54,283 bases of DNA, taken from Oscillospiraceae bacterium (GTDB lineage Bacteria > Bacillota > Clostridia > Oscillospirales > Ruminococcaceae). Location of the stretch: positions 1 through 54,283 of the forward strand of contig JAFQUQ010000022.1 in the NCBI GenBank assembly GCA_017408395.1. The letters are read 5' to 3'. Positions 14,833 to 26,481 of this stretch are shown in pieces (position 1 is the first letter of the stretch; the number at the start of each line of letters is the position of its first letter). The translations under genes and the position numbers were made by a program. The notes under the pieces were generated by a model. It searched no databases, was not told where the DNA came from, and worked only from the letters and a program-made list of their open reading frames with translations.

Positions 14833-16857
14833 ATGGAATTTAAGGTTATCGAGGAGCTTGACAATGATAAAAAGGGGATTGTTGAGCTTGTGGAGGATGA
14901 GACGGGGAAGCAGTTTATACGGCGTACAATGAACGGAAAAATATCCGTATATTCGTCGTTGAAGCGGTTGTCGCATAAATTTCTGCCCAGGATATTTTCT
15001 GTGAATTATAACGGGGGAAATACAGTTGTAATCGAAGAATACATAAAAAGCAGGGGAGATATGTTATGTCTTGAAACGGAGCGTGAGAAGGTGACTGCCT
15101 TCTGTGAGCTTTGTGAGGTACTGGATTATATTCACGAAAGGGATATAATTCACCGTGACATCAAGCCGTCAAATATTCTCATTGCGGAGGACGGTCATAT
15201 CAGGCTTATAGATTTTGACGCCGCAAGACATTACAAGGAGGACTCTTCAACAGATACACGCTACCTTGGCACAAAAGGCTATGCCGCACCAGAACAGTTC
15301 GGCTTCAGTCAGACAGGCCATACCGCTGATATTTACGCTCTGGGTGTAACGATGAAAACTGTTTTCGGCAGGCTTTCCGACAGCATAAAATACAGAAGCA
15401 TAATAAGAAAATGCACCGAATTTGACCCTGTAAATCGTTACAGAAGCGCTTCTGCCGTAAAGCTTCAGCTTAAGCTTGCAGGGGTTCGTGTGCCTGCAAT
15501 GTGCGGAATGTCAGCCGTGTTTTTATGTGCACTTGCCCTGATAGGTTCTGTCTTGTTAAACAACGGCACGGAACCGCCTCAAAGCGAGTATACCCCCGAC
15601 GTTTCTTCATTAACTGCTGCCGTATCGGAAAGTACCTCCGTATTTTCGGAAGAAGCTTCCGAAACGACAGAAAGCACTATGAAAGAAACAGCTTCGGAAA
15701 CTGAAATTTCCGAAACGACTACGGAAGCTTCGCAGACAACAGCTGTAACGGAATTGTCATTGGTGGAAACAGAGCTGTCCGTGAAGGAAACAACCTCGGA
15801 AACAACCACTCAGGCTACACAGAAAACGGTTGTAACAGAGACATCCGAAGCTATAACTGCCGTTAACTTTTCAGCTCCCGACCTGATACAGCCAAGAGAT
15901 GCCGCAGCTGCGTCCGATGAAAAATTCAAGCTTATTTCACCTGCAAATAAATCAAATATTCCCGCTGTTGCAAAAATCAGGCTTTCAAAAAATGTTTATA
16001 CCGACTATTATACAGACGGATTCAGGTTTGTAAGCGATGAAAACATACTTGGCGGATGGATTCCGATAGGCGGTCTGGATACCTTTGACCCTATGGAGAT
16101 CAGGGAGCGTTTCCTTAAGGACGGCAAGGAAGTATGTTATTACGATAATCCTGTAATACAGCGTATTGATTTTTATGATACAGGTTTGTACGATGTTCAA
16201 TTCCGCACATACAGCAGTTGGAATTATTGGAGCTACGGCACTGTTTTAAACAATATCTACGGCGAGTGTGACGGAATAGGTCATTACTATATTTACAGAT
16301 TTGAAGGAAATGACTATCTTTTTTTACAGTTCAAAACATCAGAGTTATATACAACGCACGACTCCACGGAATATTCCTGTATCGTATTTGTAAGAGAACA
16401 GCGGACACTGCTTTCTCCACTTGATCCTGAAGATGTGCCGACCTTTACAAAAACGGAAATTGGAATGGATGAAACAGGAAATTCTGTTTACCGTGATATA
16501 GCGGACAAGGAATATAAATTCAGGAGTGACCCTGAGCTGATAGGCGAGTGGGAAGTTATTGACTATGTAAACTATACAAAGGGCTGGACGTATGACAAGA
16601 GCAGATATGAAGGTGACTTGTGGATGAAAGGAATACTCATCAAAGCTGGCGGCAGCGGTGTTCTTTACTGCGGAAATAATTTGCAGGAATCCGTTGTTGA
16701 ATGGACATACGGCGTGATTTTAACGGGTGGTTTTGCAGAAAAGTATACGATTTACAACATAAACGGCGAAAAGTTTTTATTTGTGGAATTTAAAAACGGC
16801 GACTATGAGCGTAATAAGGACTATGCCCCAAGATACTATGTGTTTAAAAAGAAATAA
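14833..16857 (+). CDS. Transmembrane Ser/Thr protein kinase with duplicated extracellular domain
   Basis: A 674-residue protein. The kinase domain (1-210) has the catalytic loop HRDIKPSN (D109, N114), IDFDAAR in place of DFG (metal D127), and the APE motif in GYAAPEQFG. The position of the ATP-binding beta3 lysine reads FIRRTM, so R31 appears to replace the usual Lys, and the Gly-loop is poor. A membrane helix spans about 221-242. A Ser/Thr/Glu-rich linker (245-345) leads to two outside copies of a beta-rich domain (about 365-525 and 540-674). Both copies have a GW/EW strand, a W.YG turn and a final Y-x-V/F strand. It is divergent from the HTH gene. PASTA domains are absent, so the signal differs from PknB/Stk kinases. 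Confidence 0.9.
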   Translation: MEFKVIEELDNDKKGIVELVEDETGKQFIRRTMNGKISVYSSLKRLSHKFLPRIFSVNYNGGNTVVIEEYIKSRGDMLCLETEREKVTAFCELCEVLDYIHERDIIHRDIKPSNILIAEDGHIRLIDFDAARHYKEDSSTDTRYLGTKGYAAPEQFGFSQTGHTADIYALGVTMKTVFGRLSDSIKYRSIIRKCTEFDPVNRYRSASAVKLQLKLAGVRVPAMCGMSAVFLCALALIGSVLLNNGTEPPQSEYTPDVSSLTAAVSESTSVFSEEASETTESTMKETASETEISETTTEASQTTAVTELSLVETELSVKETTSETTTQATQKTVVTETSEAITAVNFSAPDLIQPRDAAAASDEKFKLISPANKSNIPAVAKIRLSKNVYTDYYTDGFRFVSDENILGGWIPIGGLDTFDPMEIRERFLKDGKEVCYYDNPVIQRIDFYDTGLYDVQFRTYSSWNYWSYGTVLNNIYGECDGIGHYYIYRFEGNDYLFLQFKTSELYTTHDSTEYSCIVFVREQRTLLSPLDPEDVPTFTKTEIGMDETGNSVYRDIADKEYKFRSDPELIGEWEVIDYVNYTKGWTYDKSRYEGDLWMKGILIKAGGSGVLYCGNNLQESVVEWTYGVILTGGFAEKYTIYNINGEKFLFVEFKNGDYERNKDYAPRYYVFKKK

Positions 16858-16862
16858 AAAAA

Positions 16863-16893
16863 TGCCTGTACATCTTAAACGGATATACAGGCA
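16863..16893. terminator. Bidirectional terminator between kinase and lacZ genes
   Basis: TGCCTGTA (16863-16870) pairs with TACAGGCA (16886-16893), flanked by A-rich and T-rich runs. It lies 5 bases after the kinase stop and 5 bases after the end of the leftward lacZ gene. Confidence 0.8.
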
Positions 16894-16898
16894 ATTTT

Positions 16899-19946
<3,048 letters not shown>

Positions 19947-19951
19947 TCATA

Positions 19952-19980
19952 ATTATAATATCAATAAAGCCTCACGTCAA
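19952..19980 (-). promoter_or_regulatory. lacZ promoter
   Basis: Read leftward: TTGACG (19980-19975), 17 bases, TATAAT (19957-19952), about 50 bases before the lacZ ATG. No clear CcpA or LacI-type palindrome was seen beside it. Confidence 0.8.
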
Positions 19981-20093
19981 TCAATAATATTATCATTATA
20001 TAACAATATGAACATTAAATTTAAAAATTTAACCGCTTATGTGCAAATTTAAATTAAAAAATTAAAATCCGCTTGTATAATTTTAGCATAAAC

Positions 20094-20128
20094 AAAAGCC
20101 GCTGTACATTTACGGTACAGCAGCTTTT
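20094..20128 (-). terminator. Terminator of the symporter gene
   Basis: GCTGTAC (20101-20107) pairs with GTACAGC (20115-20121), and AAAAGC/GCTTTT extends the stem after one mismatch. It lies 9 bases past the leftward stop codon. Confidence 0.75.
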
Positions 20129-20136
20129 CAAACAGC

Positions 20137-21537
20137 TTAATCCCAGTAATCAACCTGATGAGGAAGGTCGATGTCCTTGGCGTGGAAAACAGGCTCAACG
20201 CCCTGTTTAAGCTTGTGCTCATAATCTTTAAGCGCACGGAGCGCATATTTGCTTAGAATGAAGATAACGGGAATGTTTATGATGGTCATACCGCCCATTG
20301 TTATGTCGGCAATATTCCAGAGAATGTCTGCGCTTAAACCTGCACCCACAAAAATTACAAGTGAAGCAACGATGTGGTACACACGCATAAATGTTTTTCC
20401 GGGAACACGTCCCAGCATAAAAATCAGGCATTTATCCACATAAAAAAGGTTGCCCAGAAGAGTGGTAAATGCAAAAAGCATCATTGCCACGGTAATAAAT
20501 ATGGGACCGAAAGCACCCAGAGTTTTTTCGAGTGCCGCCTGAACATAAGGTGCACCCGAAAGCTCTTCGGAAGGCTCAATTCCCGAACACATACACATAA
20601 ATGCGCTGGCACTGCATATGAGGATAGTGTCGATGAAAACGGAAAGAATCTGTACAAGACCCTGCTTTGCAGGATGACTGATGTCTGCGGAAGCGGAAGC
20701 GTTAGGTGCAGAGCCTACGCCTGCTTCGTTACTGAACAGTCCTCTTTTTATTCCGTACATAACACAAGAGCCGCTGAAACCGCCGAAAATAGCATCAAAA
20801 TCGAATGCCTCGCTGAAAATCACAGAAAAGACGTATGGCAGAGAGGTTATGTTCATTATTATAATAATAAGCGAAACCAGTACATATGCAACGCCCATTA
20901 CAGGCACAAGGAATGTGGTGGTCTTAATTATTCTTGAGCCGCCGCCCATAAGGCAGTAGCATACGATTGCGGCAATAATGAACCCGATTATCCACGGACT
21001 TGAATTTTTATCGTAGAAGCTGTATGAAGAAAAGGTTGACTGAAGGTTATAGGATGCAAGCATATTGAAGCCAAAGCCGTAGGTAAGTATAAGAAAAACG
21101 GAAAAAACCATTGCAAGAGGGCGGTTTTTCAATGCGGTTTCGATGTAATATGCAGGTCCGCCGTAGCTTCCGTCAGGACCTCTTTTTTTGTAAATCTGAG
21201 CAAGTGTACTTTCAATAAAAGCCGACGCACTGCCGATTATTGCAATAATCCACATCCAGAATACCGAACCGAAGCCGCCGAGACAAAGTGCGGTGGATAC
21301 GCCGATTATGTTGCCCGTACCAACTCGTGACGCAGTTGATACCATAAGTGCCTGAAATGATGAAACACCGCCTTTATCGGATGGCTTGTCCATAACCGCA
21401 CGCAGCTGTTCCTTAAACAGACGGAACGGTGCAAATTTAGTCCTGACCGTAAAATAAATACCGCTTGCAATCAGCAGTATGATAAGTATGTAGCTGTAAA
21501 GTGCGTTACTTATGTTGGCGATGATTTCATTTAGCAT
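20137..21537 (-). CDS. Sodium:alanine/glycine symporter (AGCS family)
   Basis: A 466-residue integral membrane protein with about ten to eleven helices and the AGCS hallmarks: SRVGTGNIIGVSTAL near residue 70, GPGxGGPxYYIE-like DGSYGGPAYYIE near 125, and GIKRGLFSNEAGVGSAPNASA near 265. Members couple Na+ influx to uptake of alanine, glycine or related amino acids. The ribosome site is AAGAGGAGA. It is flanked by lacZ and an AraC regulator but shares no close spacing with either, so it is likely monocistronic, with a terminator directly after the stop. Confidence 0.94.
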   Translation of the reverse strand: MLNEIIANISNALYSYILIILLIASGIYFTVRTKFAPFRLFKEQLRAVMDKPSDKGGVSSFQALMVSTASRVGTGNIIGVSTALCLGGFGSVFWMWIIAIIGSASAFIESTLAQIYKKRGPDGSYGGPAYYIETALKNRPLAMVFSVFLILTYGFGFNMLASYNLQSTFSSYSFYDKNSSPWIIGFIIAAIVCYCLMGGGSRIIKTTTFLVPVMGVAYVLVSLIIIIMNITSLPYVFSVIFSEAFDFDAIFGGFSGSCVMYGIKRGLFSNEAGVGSAPNASASADISHPAKQGLVQILSVFIDTILICSASAFMCMCSGIEPSEELSGAPYVQAALEKTLGAFGPIFITVAMMLFAFTTLLGNLFYVDKCLIFMLGRVPGKTFMRVYHIVASLVIFVGAGLSADILWNIADITMGGMTIINIPVIFILSKYALRALKDYEHKLKQGVEPVFHAKDIDLPHQVDYWD

Positions 21538-21634
21538 AGCCGAATCTCCTCTTGTGACAATAGCAATGCCTCACAGAAAATGTGGGGCATTTGTAAAATT
21601 ATACCATATTTTTCCGTAAACGTCAAATGAAAAG

Positions 21635-22441
21635 CTATCCTTTACGGAACTGTGACGGGGTCATTTCCTCGTAACGGCGGAAAAGCTTGCAGAAATAGCT
21701 TCCGGTGCAGAAGCCTGTTTCCTCGGCAATTTCCTCAATTGACAGATCCGTGTTTGTAAGAAGCTCCTTTGCCGCCTGAATACGTCTTTTTGCGGCATAT
21801 TCCATAGGACGTACATTAAGCACCGAACGGAAAAGTCTGCAAAGGTGCTGTTTGGAAACACCTGCGGCTTCGCAAAGCTGTTCCATTGTGATTTCCGAGG
21901 TGTAGTTTATATTAATGTAATCCACCGCCCGTATAACCGCTGTATTTGCCGTTACAGCAGAGCTTGCAGCTGAAATAAGACGATGAAATTCGATGAGAAA
22001 ATCGTACAAAAATCCTGCGGCACGGTAATTGCCGTAAATGCTGTCGCTCATAAGTGCGTCGTGGATTTTTCGGAAGTGGTGTTCAAGTATTTTTATATCT
22101 CCAAGCTCAAAAACCTGCGGCTCGTCAAGTCCGAAGCCTTTCAGCAGTTTATCTGATGCAAAGCCTGAGGGGACAATCCAGCGTATATCCCAGATTTCCT
22201 CACAGGGATAATACTCGTGAGGGCAGCCTGCGGGCAGGAAAAATGCCATATACGGCTTGATGCTGTAAGTGCATCCATCAATCTTGAGAATGCCGCCGCC
22301 TTTGGTGCAGTAGAGAATTTGCGGATAGCTGTAACCGTCCTCTCTTGAAATGTGCGGCTGAGTTTCGTGAAGACCGACACTGACGAGGTATATGGGGAGT
22401 TCAGCTTCTGAGCCGATAATAGGAAAATCGTAAAAATACAA
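21635..22441 (-). CDS. AraC-family transcriptional regulator
   Basis: An N-terminal cupin-like effector domain (about residues 1-150, with GYSYPQILYCTKGGG and FFLPAGCPHEYYP) is followed by a double HTH AraC domain (about 165-265, with ISEVGFxxxSYFCKLFRR-like EETGFCTGSYFCKLF near the end). I place the start at a TTG at 22441 because AGAGGTGG lies just upstream. The longer in-frame start at 22501 is actually the -35 hexamer of the promoter, and an ATG at 22462 would give a nearly leaderless mRNA. It probably controls a sugar or polysaccharide gene, but the target is not obvious. Confidence 0.9.
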   Translation of the reverse strand: MYFYDFPIIGSEAELPIYLVSVGLHETQPHISREDGYSYPQILYCTKGGGILKIDGCTYSIKPYMAFFLPAGCPHEYYPCEEIWDIRWIVPSGFASDKLLKGFGLDEPQVFELGDIKILEHHFRKIHDALMSDSIYGNYRAAGFLYDFLIEFHRLISAASSAVTANTAVIRAVDYININYTSEITMEQLCEAAGVSKQHLCRLFRSVLNVRPMEYAAKRRIQAAKELLTNTDLSIEEIAEETGFCTGSYFCKLFRRYEEMTPSQFRKG

Positions 22442-22472
22442 AGCTACCACCTCTGTGTTCATATTGTTATAT

Positions 22473-22543
22473 ATCATAACATATTTTTTATAGACAGTCA
22501 AATGTGTTTTATAGTTGATTTTATGGAGCAGATGTGTTATAAT
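22473..22543. promoter_or_regulatory. Divergent promoters of the AraC gene and the coiled-coil gene
   Basis: Leftward: TTGACT (22501-22496), 17 bases, TATGAT (22478-22473). Rightward: TTGATT (22515-22520), 17 bases, TATAAT (22538-22543). The -35 boxes are only 13 bases apart, so a regulator bound between them could act on both genes. Confidence 0.75.
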
Positions 22544-22573
22544 TATGTAAATAATAAAACGGAGGTACGTAAT

Positions 22574-23086
22574 ATGAAATATACATCAGCAGAAGCGGCA
22601 AAGCTTCTTAGAAAGCTTAACGATGAGCATAGCTCCCTTCTTCTTATGGAAGGACAGAGCAGAGAGTTCCTTGCTGCTCTGGGAGAAGACCCCGAATCTG
22701 TACGTCCTGCGTATGATTATGCGGAAACACAGAAAAAGCTTGAAGAAAACGAAGAGAAAATACGCAGGGTCAAGCACGCAGTAAATGTGTTCAATTCGAC
22801 ACACGTCATTGCAGAGTTTAATATGACCATTGATGAAATGCTTGTTTACCTTCCCCAGCTTACCCAGAGAGCAATGAAGCTGAATGAAATGAAAAGCAGA
22901 CTTCCTAAAACAAGAGAAAGAGCGTCTGCATACAACAGAAACAGCAGCGTTATCGACTATCGCTACGCAAACTACGACATTGCATCCGCTGCGGCAGATT
23001 ATGAAAAGGTGACTGACCTGCTTGCTAAAGCACAGACAGCCCTTGACGTTATAAACAACACAGAAACAATGGAAATTGACATCTGA
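22574..23086 (+). CDS. Coiled-coil protein, DIP1984/septicolysin-like (170 aa)
   Basis: The ATG at 22574 follows ACGGAGGT; upstream codons fall within the promoter. The protein is almost all helix, with heptad-like regions at 1-20, 50-80 and 140-165. A TRERASAYNRNSSVIDYRY segment sits in the middle, and the final helix ends in INNTETMEID. The pattern of two long helices with a central charged loop resembles the DIP1984 family (named septicolysin in some genomes), whose function is not established. The match is from memory of the family pattern and is tentative. Confidence 0.75.
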   Translation: MKYTSAEAAKLLRKLNDEHSSLLLMEGQSREFLAALGEDPESVRPAYDYAETQKKLEENEEKIRRVKHAVNVFNSTHVIAEFNMTIDEMLVYLPQLTQRAMKLNEMKSRLPKTRERASAYNRNSSVIDYRYANYDIASAAADYEKVTDLLAKAQTALDVINNTETMEIDI

Positions 23087-23303
23087 GGCTTTTCCGTCAG
23101 CTTTTCTAAAGGTACACGAAAGTGGCCGCTTTTATTTGTATGATGAATTGACAGCACGTGTTCATTGATTATAAGTATGATCGTTATTTTTTCTTGTTAT
23201 AAGTTTATGTTATTGTTCATTGAGAAAAAAGGATCATTAAATTATTAAAATTTTCAGCTGAGAAAACTTAATCGGCAGCGGAAGTTCGGTTATAAGCTGT
23301 CAG

Positions 23304-23341
23304 AAAATGCGTCTGCACCCGAAAGGGCACAGACGCATTTT
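23304..23341 (-). terminator. Terminator of the mnmM-like operon
   Basis: AAAATGCGTCTG (23304-23315) pairs perfectly with CAGACGCATTTT (23330-23341), and GCACCC/GGG may stack inside. It lies 5 bases beyond the leftward stop. The 220 bases between 23087 and 23303 contain no ORF or other feature I can support. Confidence 0.85.
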
Positions 23342-23345
23342 AATT

Positions 23346-23921
23346 TTAAATACCCTTGATTATCATAATCGGAATAGGCGGACAGTTTGGACGGTTTACA
23401 AATGGCATTTCAACGACAGTATAAAGCTTGCTGTCGAGGGTAGGCAGAAATTCAAGTAAAGCATCCTTTTCTTCAAAACCCGTTTCTCTGCCATAGTAAA
23501 TGATAAGGGTCATAATTCCGCCTTTTTTCAGCAGTTTAAGCCCTTTTTCAATAGCAGGTATGCTGGTTTCTTTTTTTGTAAAAATATTGTGGTCACCTTT
23601 AGGAAGCCACCCGAAATTAAATGTAATAAGAGATACAGAGTTTTCTTCAAAAAGAGCGTCCATTTCGCTGTGGCTTTTAAGCAGTACATCCGCACGGTGA
23701 GCGACCCCGTTTTCTTCAAGGAGGGACTTTGTGCTGTCAACAGCGTCCTGCTGAATATCGAAAGCGGTAACGTGACCGCTGTCACCTACAAGACGGCAGA
23801 GGTGAAGCGTGTCAAATCCCCGTCCTGCTGTAGCGTCAATGCAGATGTCCCCCTCGGTTACGTTGTCATCTATAATTTTTCCTATAATGTCAAGAGCGCT
23901 GAAAGAGCCTTTTGTTATCAT
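23346..23921 (-). CDS. mnmM: Class I SAM-dependent methyltransferase, MnmM/YtqB family
   Basis: 191 residues, the usual length for YtqB. The SAM-binding motif I is DATAGRGFDTLHL (residues 29-41), and the acidic motif II is AFDIQ. The family-specific FNFGWLPKGDH (about 101-111) and the late NRPNCPP segment are both present. YtqB/MnmM methylates the wobble uridine derivative in certain tRNAs (nm5s2U to mnm5s2U). The ribosome site is AAAGGAT. It is last of a three-gene leftward unit with the GNAT and the 113-residue gene, spaced by 15-18 bases. Confidence 0.88.
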   Translation of the reverse strand: MITKGSFSALDIIGKIIDDNVTEGDICIDATAGRGFDTLHLCRLVGDSGHVTAFDIQQDAVDSTKSLLEENGVAHRADVLLKSHSEMDALFEENSVSLITFNFGWLPKGDHNIFTKKETSIPAIEKGLKLLKKGGIMTLIIYYGRETGFEEKDALLEFLPTLDSKLYTVVEMPFVNRPNCPPIPIMIIKGI

Positions 23922-23939
23922 AAGCTGTATCCTTTCTGA

Positions 23940-24377
23940 CTAAATCCATTGTATAAATGCAGTTTTATCATTGCTGTTGTAGCCTGCACGGCGATAAAAA
24001 TTCAGCGTGCTGTCTTTTTGGGAGCCTGTCATAAGCATAAGTTTATAGCAGTTTTCCTTTAAAGCAATTTCTTTTGCAAAATCAAGGCAGGCAGTTGCAA
24101 GCCCCTGACATTGGAAATCAGGTGCCGTAACAACATTTTCTATCAAAGCATAAGGCTGCTGATTATGTGTAAGATTAGGAATAATCACGCATACGCAGGA
24201 TGATACTATCCTGCCGTCAACGTCTGCAACGATAATGTGATGATTGGTGTCGGAAACAATGCTGTTCCAGAGTGACAGCAATTTATCATCTTTGGGAGGG
24301 ACGGGATTATTGTGGAGATGGGTATAAAGTTCAAGCAGACAGTTCAAGTCACTTTTTTCAGCTTCACGTATCGTCAT
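23940..24377 (-). CDS. GNAT-family N-acetyltransferase
   Basis: A 145-residue single GNAT domain. The acetyl-CoA loop Q/R-x-x-G-x-G/A appears as CQGLATACLDFA (about 98-109), preceded by the ENVVTAPDFQ strand. The usual MLMTGSQ and FYRRAGY segments end the fold. The substrate is not predictable. The ribosome site is CGGAGGTG. It lies 15 bases after the upstream gene and 18 bases before the methyltransferase, so all three are probably co-transcribed. Confidence 0.92.
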   Translation of the reverse strand: MTIREAEKSDLNCLLELYTHLHNNPVPPKDDKLLSLWNSIVSDTNHHIIVADVDGRIVSSCVCVIIPNLTHNQQPYALIENVVTAPDFQCQGLATACLDFAKEIALKENCYKLMLMTGSQKDSTLNFYRRAGYNSNDKTAFIQWI

Positions 24378-24392
24378 TTTTACACCTCCGAT

Positions 24393-24734
24393 TTAAATAT
24401 GTACGCCGAATTTTGTAAGTGCACGCTTCATCAGCGCATAGTCCGCTTTATAAAAAGGCGTAGCGGATTGAGGAGCGTCATTTTTGTAGAACTGTATCAC
24501 AAAATAAACCTGGCTGTAATCCTCGTTGTAGAAGAAGGTGCATTTCAAATATGTTTCCTTTGAAGCGTAATAATTCACAGGCTCAAATGTAAAAAGGCTG
24601 TTTAAATCGTTGTTCAGAAGCTCGGTTACTTCCGTGATTTTCCGTGGAAGATACTGTACCTCCTTAGTTTTGGGAAGAGCAAGTGCGGCCTTTTTTTCTT
24701 CACTTGCAGGCGGCTTTTTCTTAAATAAAAACAT
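24393..24734 (-). CDS. Protein of unknown function (113 aa)
   Basis: The first residues (MFLFKKKPPASEEKK) are basic and polar, followed by a compact alpha/beta region of about 85 residues with many aromatics (TYLKCTFFYN, QVYFVIQFYK). There is no membrane helix, metal motif or known domain. The ribosome site is CGGAGAG. It is first in the unit that continues with the GNAT and MnmM-like genes. No function can be assigned. Confidence 0.72.
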   Translation of the reverse strand: MFLFKKKPPASEEKKAALALPKTKEVQYLPRKITEVTELLNNDLNSLFTFEPVNYYASKETYLKCTFFYNEDYSQVYFVIQFYKNDAPQSATPFYKADYALMKRALTKFGVHI

Positions 24735-24808
24735 AGCGATCTCTCCGATTAATTCAATTTAAGATAATTATACCATCAAGGTGTTTTTTCGTCAACGCAT
24801 TTTAAACC

Positions 24809-24819
24809 GAAAACGTTTC
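24809..24819. promoter_or_regulatory. LacI-type palindrome upstream of the GH13 gene
   Basis: GAAAACGTTTC contains the perfect palindrome AAACGTTT centred on CG, the typical core of LacI/GalR-family operators such as MalR sites. A TATAAT-like -10 for the GH13 gene lies at 24868-24873, about 50 bases downstream. Confidence 0.4.
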
Positions 24820-24904
24820 ATCGTAAAAAATTTTATACCCCATCAAGAAAAGTACATAATTATTGTTTATAATTTAAACAACAAATTCTGCGGAGGTGCG
24901 CTTT

Positions 24905-26440
24905 ATGAACAGAAAACAGCCTGAATGGCTTGATAATGCGGTCTTTTACGAAATTTATCCGCAATCATTCAACGATACAAACAGCGACGGTATCGGTGAT
25001 TTTCAAGGAATAATTGAAAAGCTTGACTATATAAAAGAGCTTGGCTGCAACGCAATATGGATAAATCCGTGCTTTGACTCACCCTTCGGTGATGCAGGCT
25101 ATGACGTTTCCGATTATTACAGGGCTGCTCCGAGATATGGTACAAACGAAGACCTGAAGCGCCTTTTTGACGAGGCTCACAGCAGGGGAATGCACGTTCT
25201 CCTTGACCTTGTTCCGGGACATACATCTGTTGAGCATAAATGGTTCAGAGAGTCCATGAAAGCAGAAAAAAATGAGTATACCGACCGTTATGTCTGGACA
25301 GACAGCATATGGGAAGAACCGCAGGGAATGGGATGTATAAGAGGAATTTCCGACAGGGACGGCTCCTGTGCGGTAAACTTTTTTTCGCATCAGCCTGCTC
25401 TGAATTACGGCTTCTATAAGCCTGACCGTCCCTGGCAGCAGTCAATGGACGATGAAGGTCCTAAAGCTACCCTTGAAGAGCTTAAAAATATAATGCGTTT
25501 CTGGCTTAAAATGGGCTGTGACGGTTTCAGAGTTGATATGGCAGGCTCACTTGTAAAGCACGACGATGAAAGCAAGGGTACGATCAAGCTCTGGCAGAAT
25601 GTCCGTGAATTTCTTGACAGGGAATTTCCCGAAGCGGCAATGGTTTCAGAGTGGGGAGAGCCTGACAAGTCAATTCAGGGCGGCTTTCATATGGACTTTC
25701 TCCTGCATTTCGGACCGTCACATTATAATGACCTTTTCAGATGTGAAGAGCCGTATTTTTCAAGCAGAGGAAAGGGCAGTGCACTTGAATTTGTAAAAAA
25801 ATACATTGAAAATTACGAGAAATCAGACCGTAAAGGACTTATATGCATACCGTCAGGAAATCACGATATGTACAGACTTGCAAGAAGCTTAAGCGGTGAC
25901 GAACTGAAGGTTGCTTTTGCATTTCTCCTTTCAATGCCGGGAGCACCGTTTATTTATTACGGCGATGAGATAGGTATGCGGTATGTTGAAAATCTTACTT
26001 CTGTGGAGGGCGGTTACGGCAGAACAGGTTCACGCTCACCTATGCAGTGGGATAAGGGCGTGAATGCAGGCTTCAGCACAGCCCCTGCGGAAAAGCTGTA
26101 TATACCTCTGGACAGTTCAGATGACCGTCCCGACGCTGAATCGCAGATAGCGGATGAAAAATCACTCAGAAGCGAAATCAAGCGTCTTATAGCAGTAAGA
26201 ATGAGAAATGAAGCATTGCAGAGCTGCGGAGAGATTGAATTTATAAGCGACGGCTATCCGTTGGTTTATAAGAGAAAATCAGATGCTCAGACAATTACGG
26301 TTATCATAAATCCGTCAGCGGAAAAATGCACCGTTGAGGGCGTAAAGGGAAAAATTATCTATACCGTAGGCGGAAGTGCAGAAATAAAGGACGGCAGCTG
26401 TTTTGCCGACGGAACAACCGCTGTTTATATTGAAGAATAA
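24905..26440 (+). CDS. GH13 alpha-glucosidase-type enzyme
   Basis: 511 residues. The N-terminus (WLDNAVFYEIYPQSF) and the four GH13 regions are all visible: DLVPGHTSVEH (about 97-107), GFRVDMAGS with the nucleophile Asp (~202), EWGEP with the acid/base Glu (~245), and SGNHDMYR (~315). A short C-terminal beta domain ends the protein. It is closest in look to oligo-1,6-glucosidase, trehalose-forming or alpha-glucosidase members and is cytoplasmic (no signal peptide). The ATG at 24905 follows GCGGAGGTG; the GTG at 24896 is part of that ribosome site. It is a single-gene unit with a LacI-like palindrome upstream. Confidence 0.93.
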   Translation: MNRKQPEWLDNAVFYEIYPQSFNDTNSDGIGDFQGIIEKLDYIKELGCNAIWINPCFDSPFGDAGYDVSDYYRAAPRYGTNEDLKRLFDEAHSRGMHVLLDLVPGHTSVEHKWFRESMKAEKNEYTDRYVWTDSIWEEPQGMGCIRGISDRDGSCAVNFFSHQPALNYGFYKPDRPWQQSMDDEGPKATLEELKNIMRFWLKMGCDGFRVDMAGSLVKHDDESKGTIKLWQNVREFLDREFPEAAMVSEWGEPDKSIQGGFHMDFLLHFGPSHYNDLFRCEEPYFSSRGKGSALEFVKKYIENYEKSDRKGLICIPSGNHDMYRLARSLSGDELKVAFAFLLSMPGAPFIYYGDEIGMRYVENLTSVEGGYGRTGSRSPMQWDKGVNAGFSTAPAEKLYIPLDSSDDRPDAESQIADEKSLRSEIKRLIAVRMRNEALQSCGEIEFISDGYPLVYKRKSDAQTITVIINPSAEKCTVEGVKGKIIYTVGGSAEIKDGSCFADGTTAVYIEE

Positions 26441-26443
26441 AAG

Positions 26444-26481
26444 AAGCGTTACCATCGTTTGAATACGGTGGTAACGCTTTT
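26444..26481. terminator. Bidirectional terminator between GH13 and histidine kinase genes
   Basis: AAGCGTTACCATCGT (26444-26458) pairs with ACGGTGGTAACGCTT (26465-26479), followed by T's. It starts 4 bases after the GH13 stop and directly abuts the leftward kinase stop. Confidence 0.85.

Noticed and set aside
20374..20937. 187-codon open frame antisense to the symporter gene
   Set aside because: Composition (Lys/His/Cys-rich) is that of a reverse-strand shadow, and the sense gene is a clear AGCS symporter.
22442..22501. Longer N-terminus for the AraC regulator
   Set aside because: The TTG at 22501 is the -35 hexamer of the promoter, and the family N-terminus fits the start at 22441.
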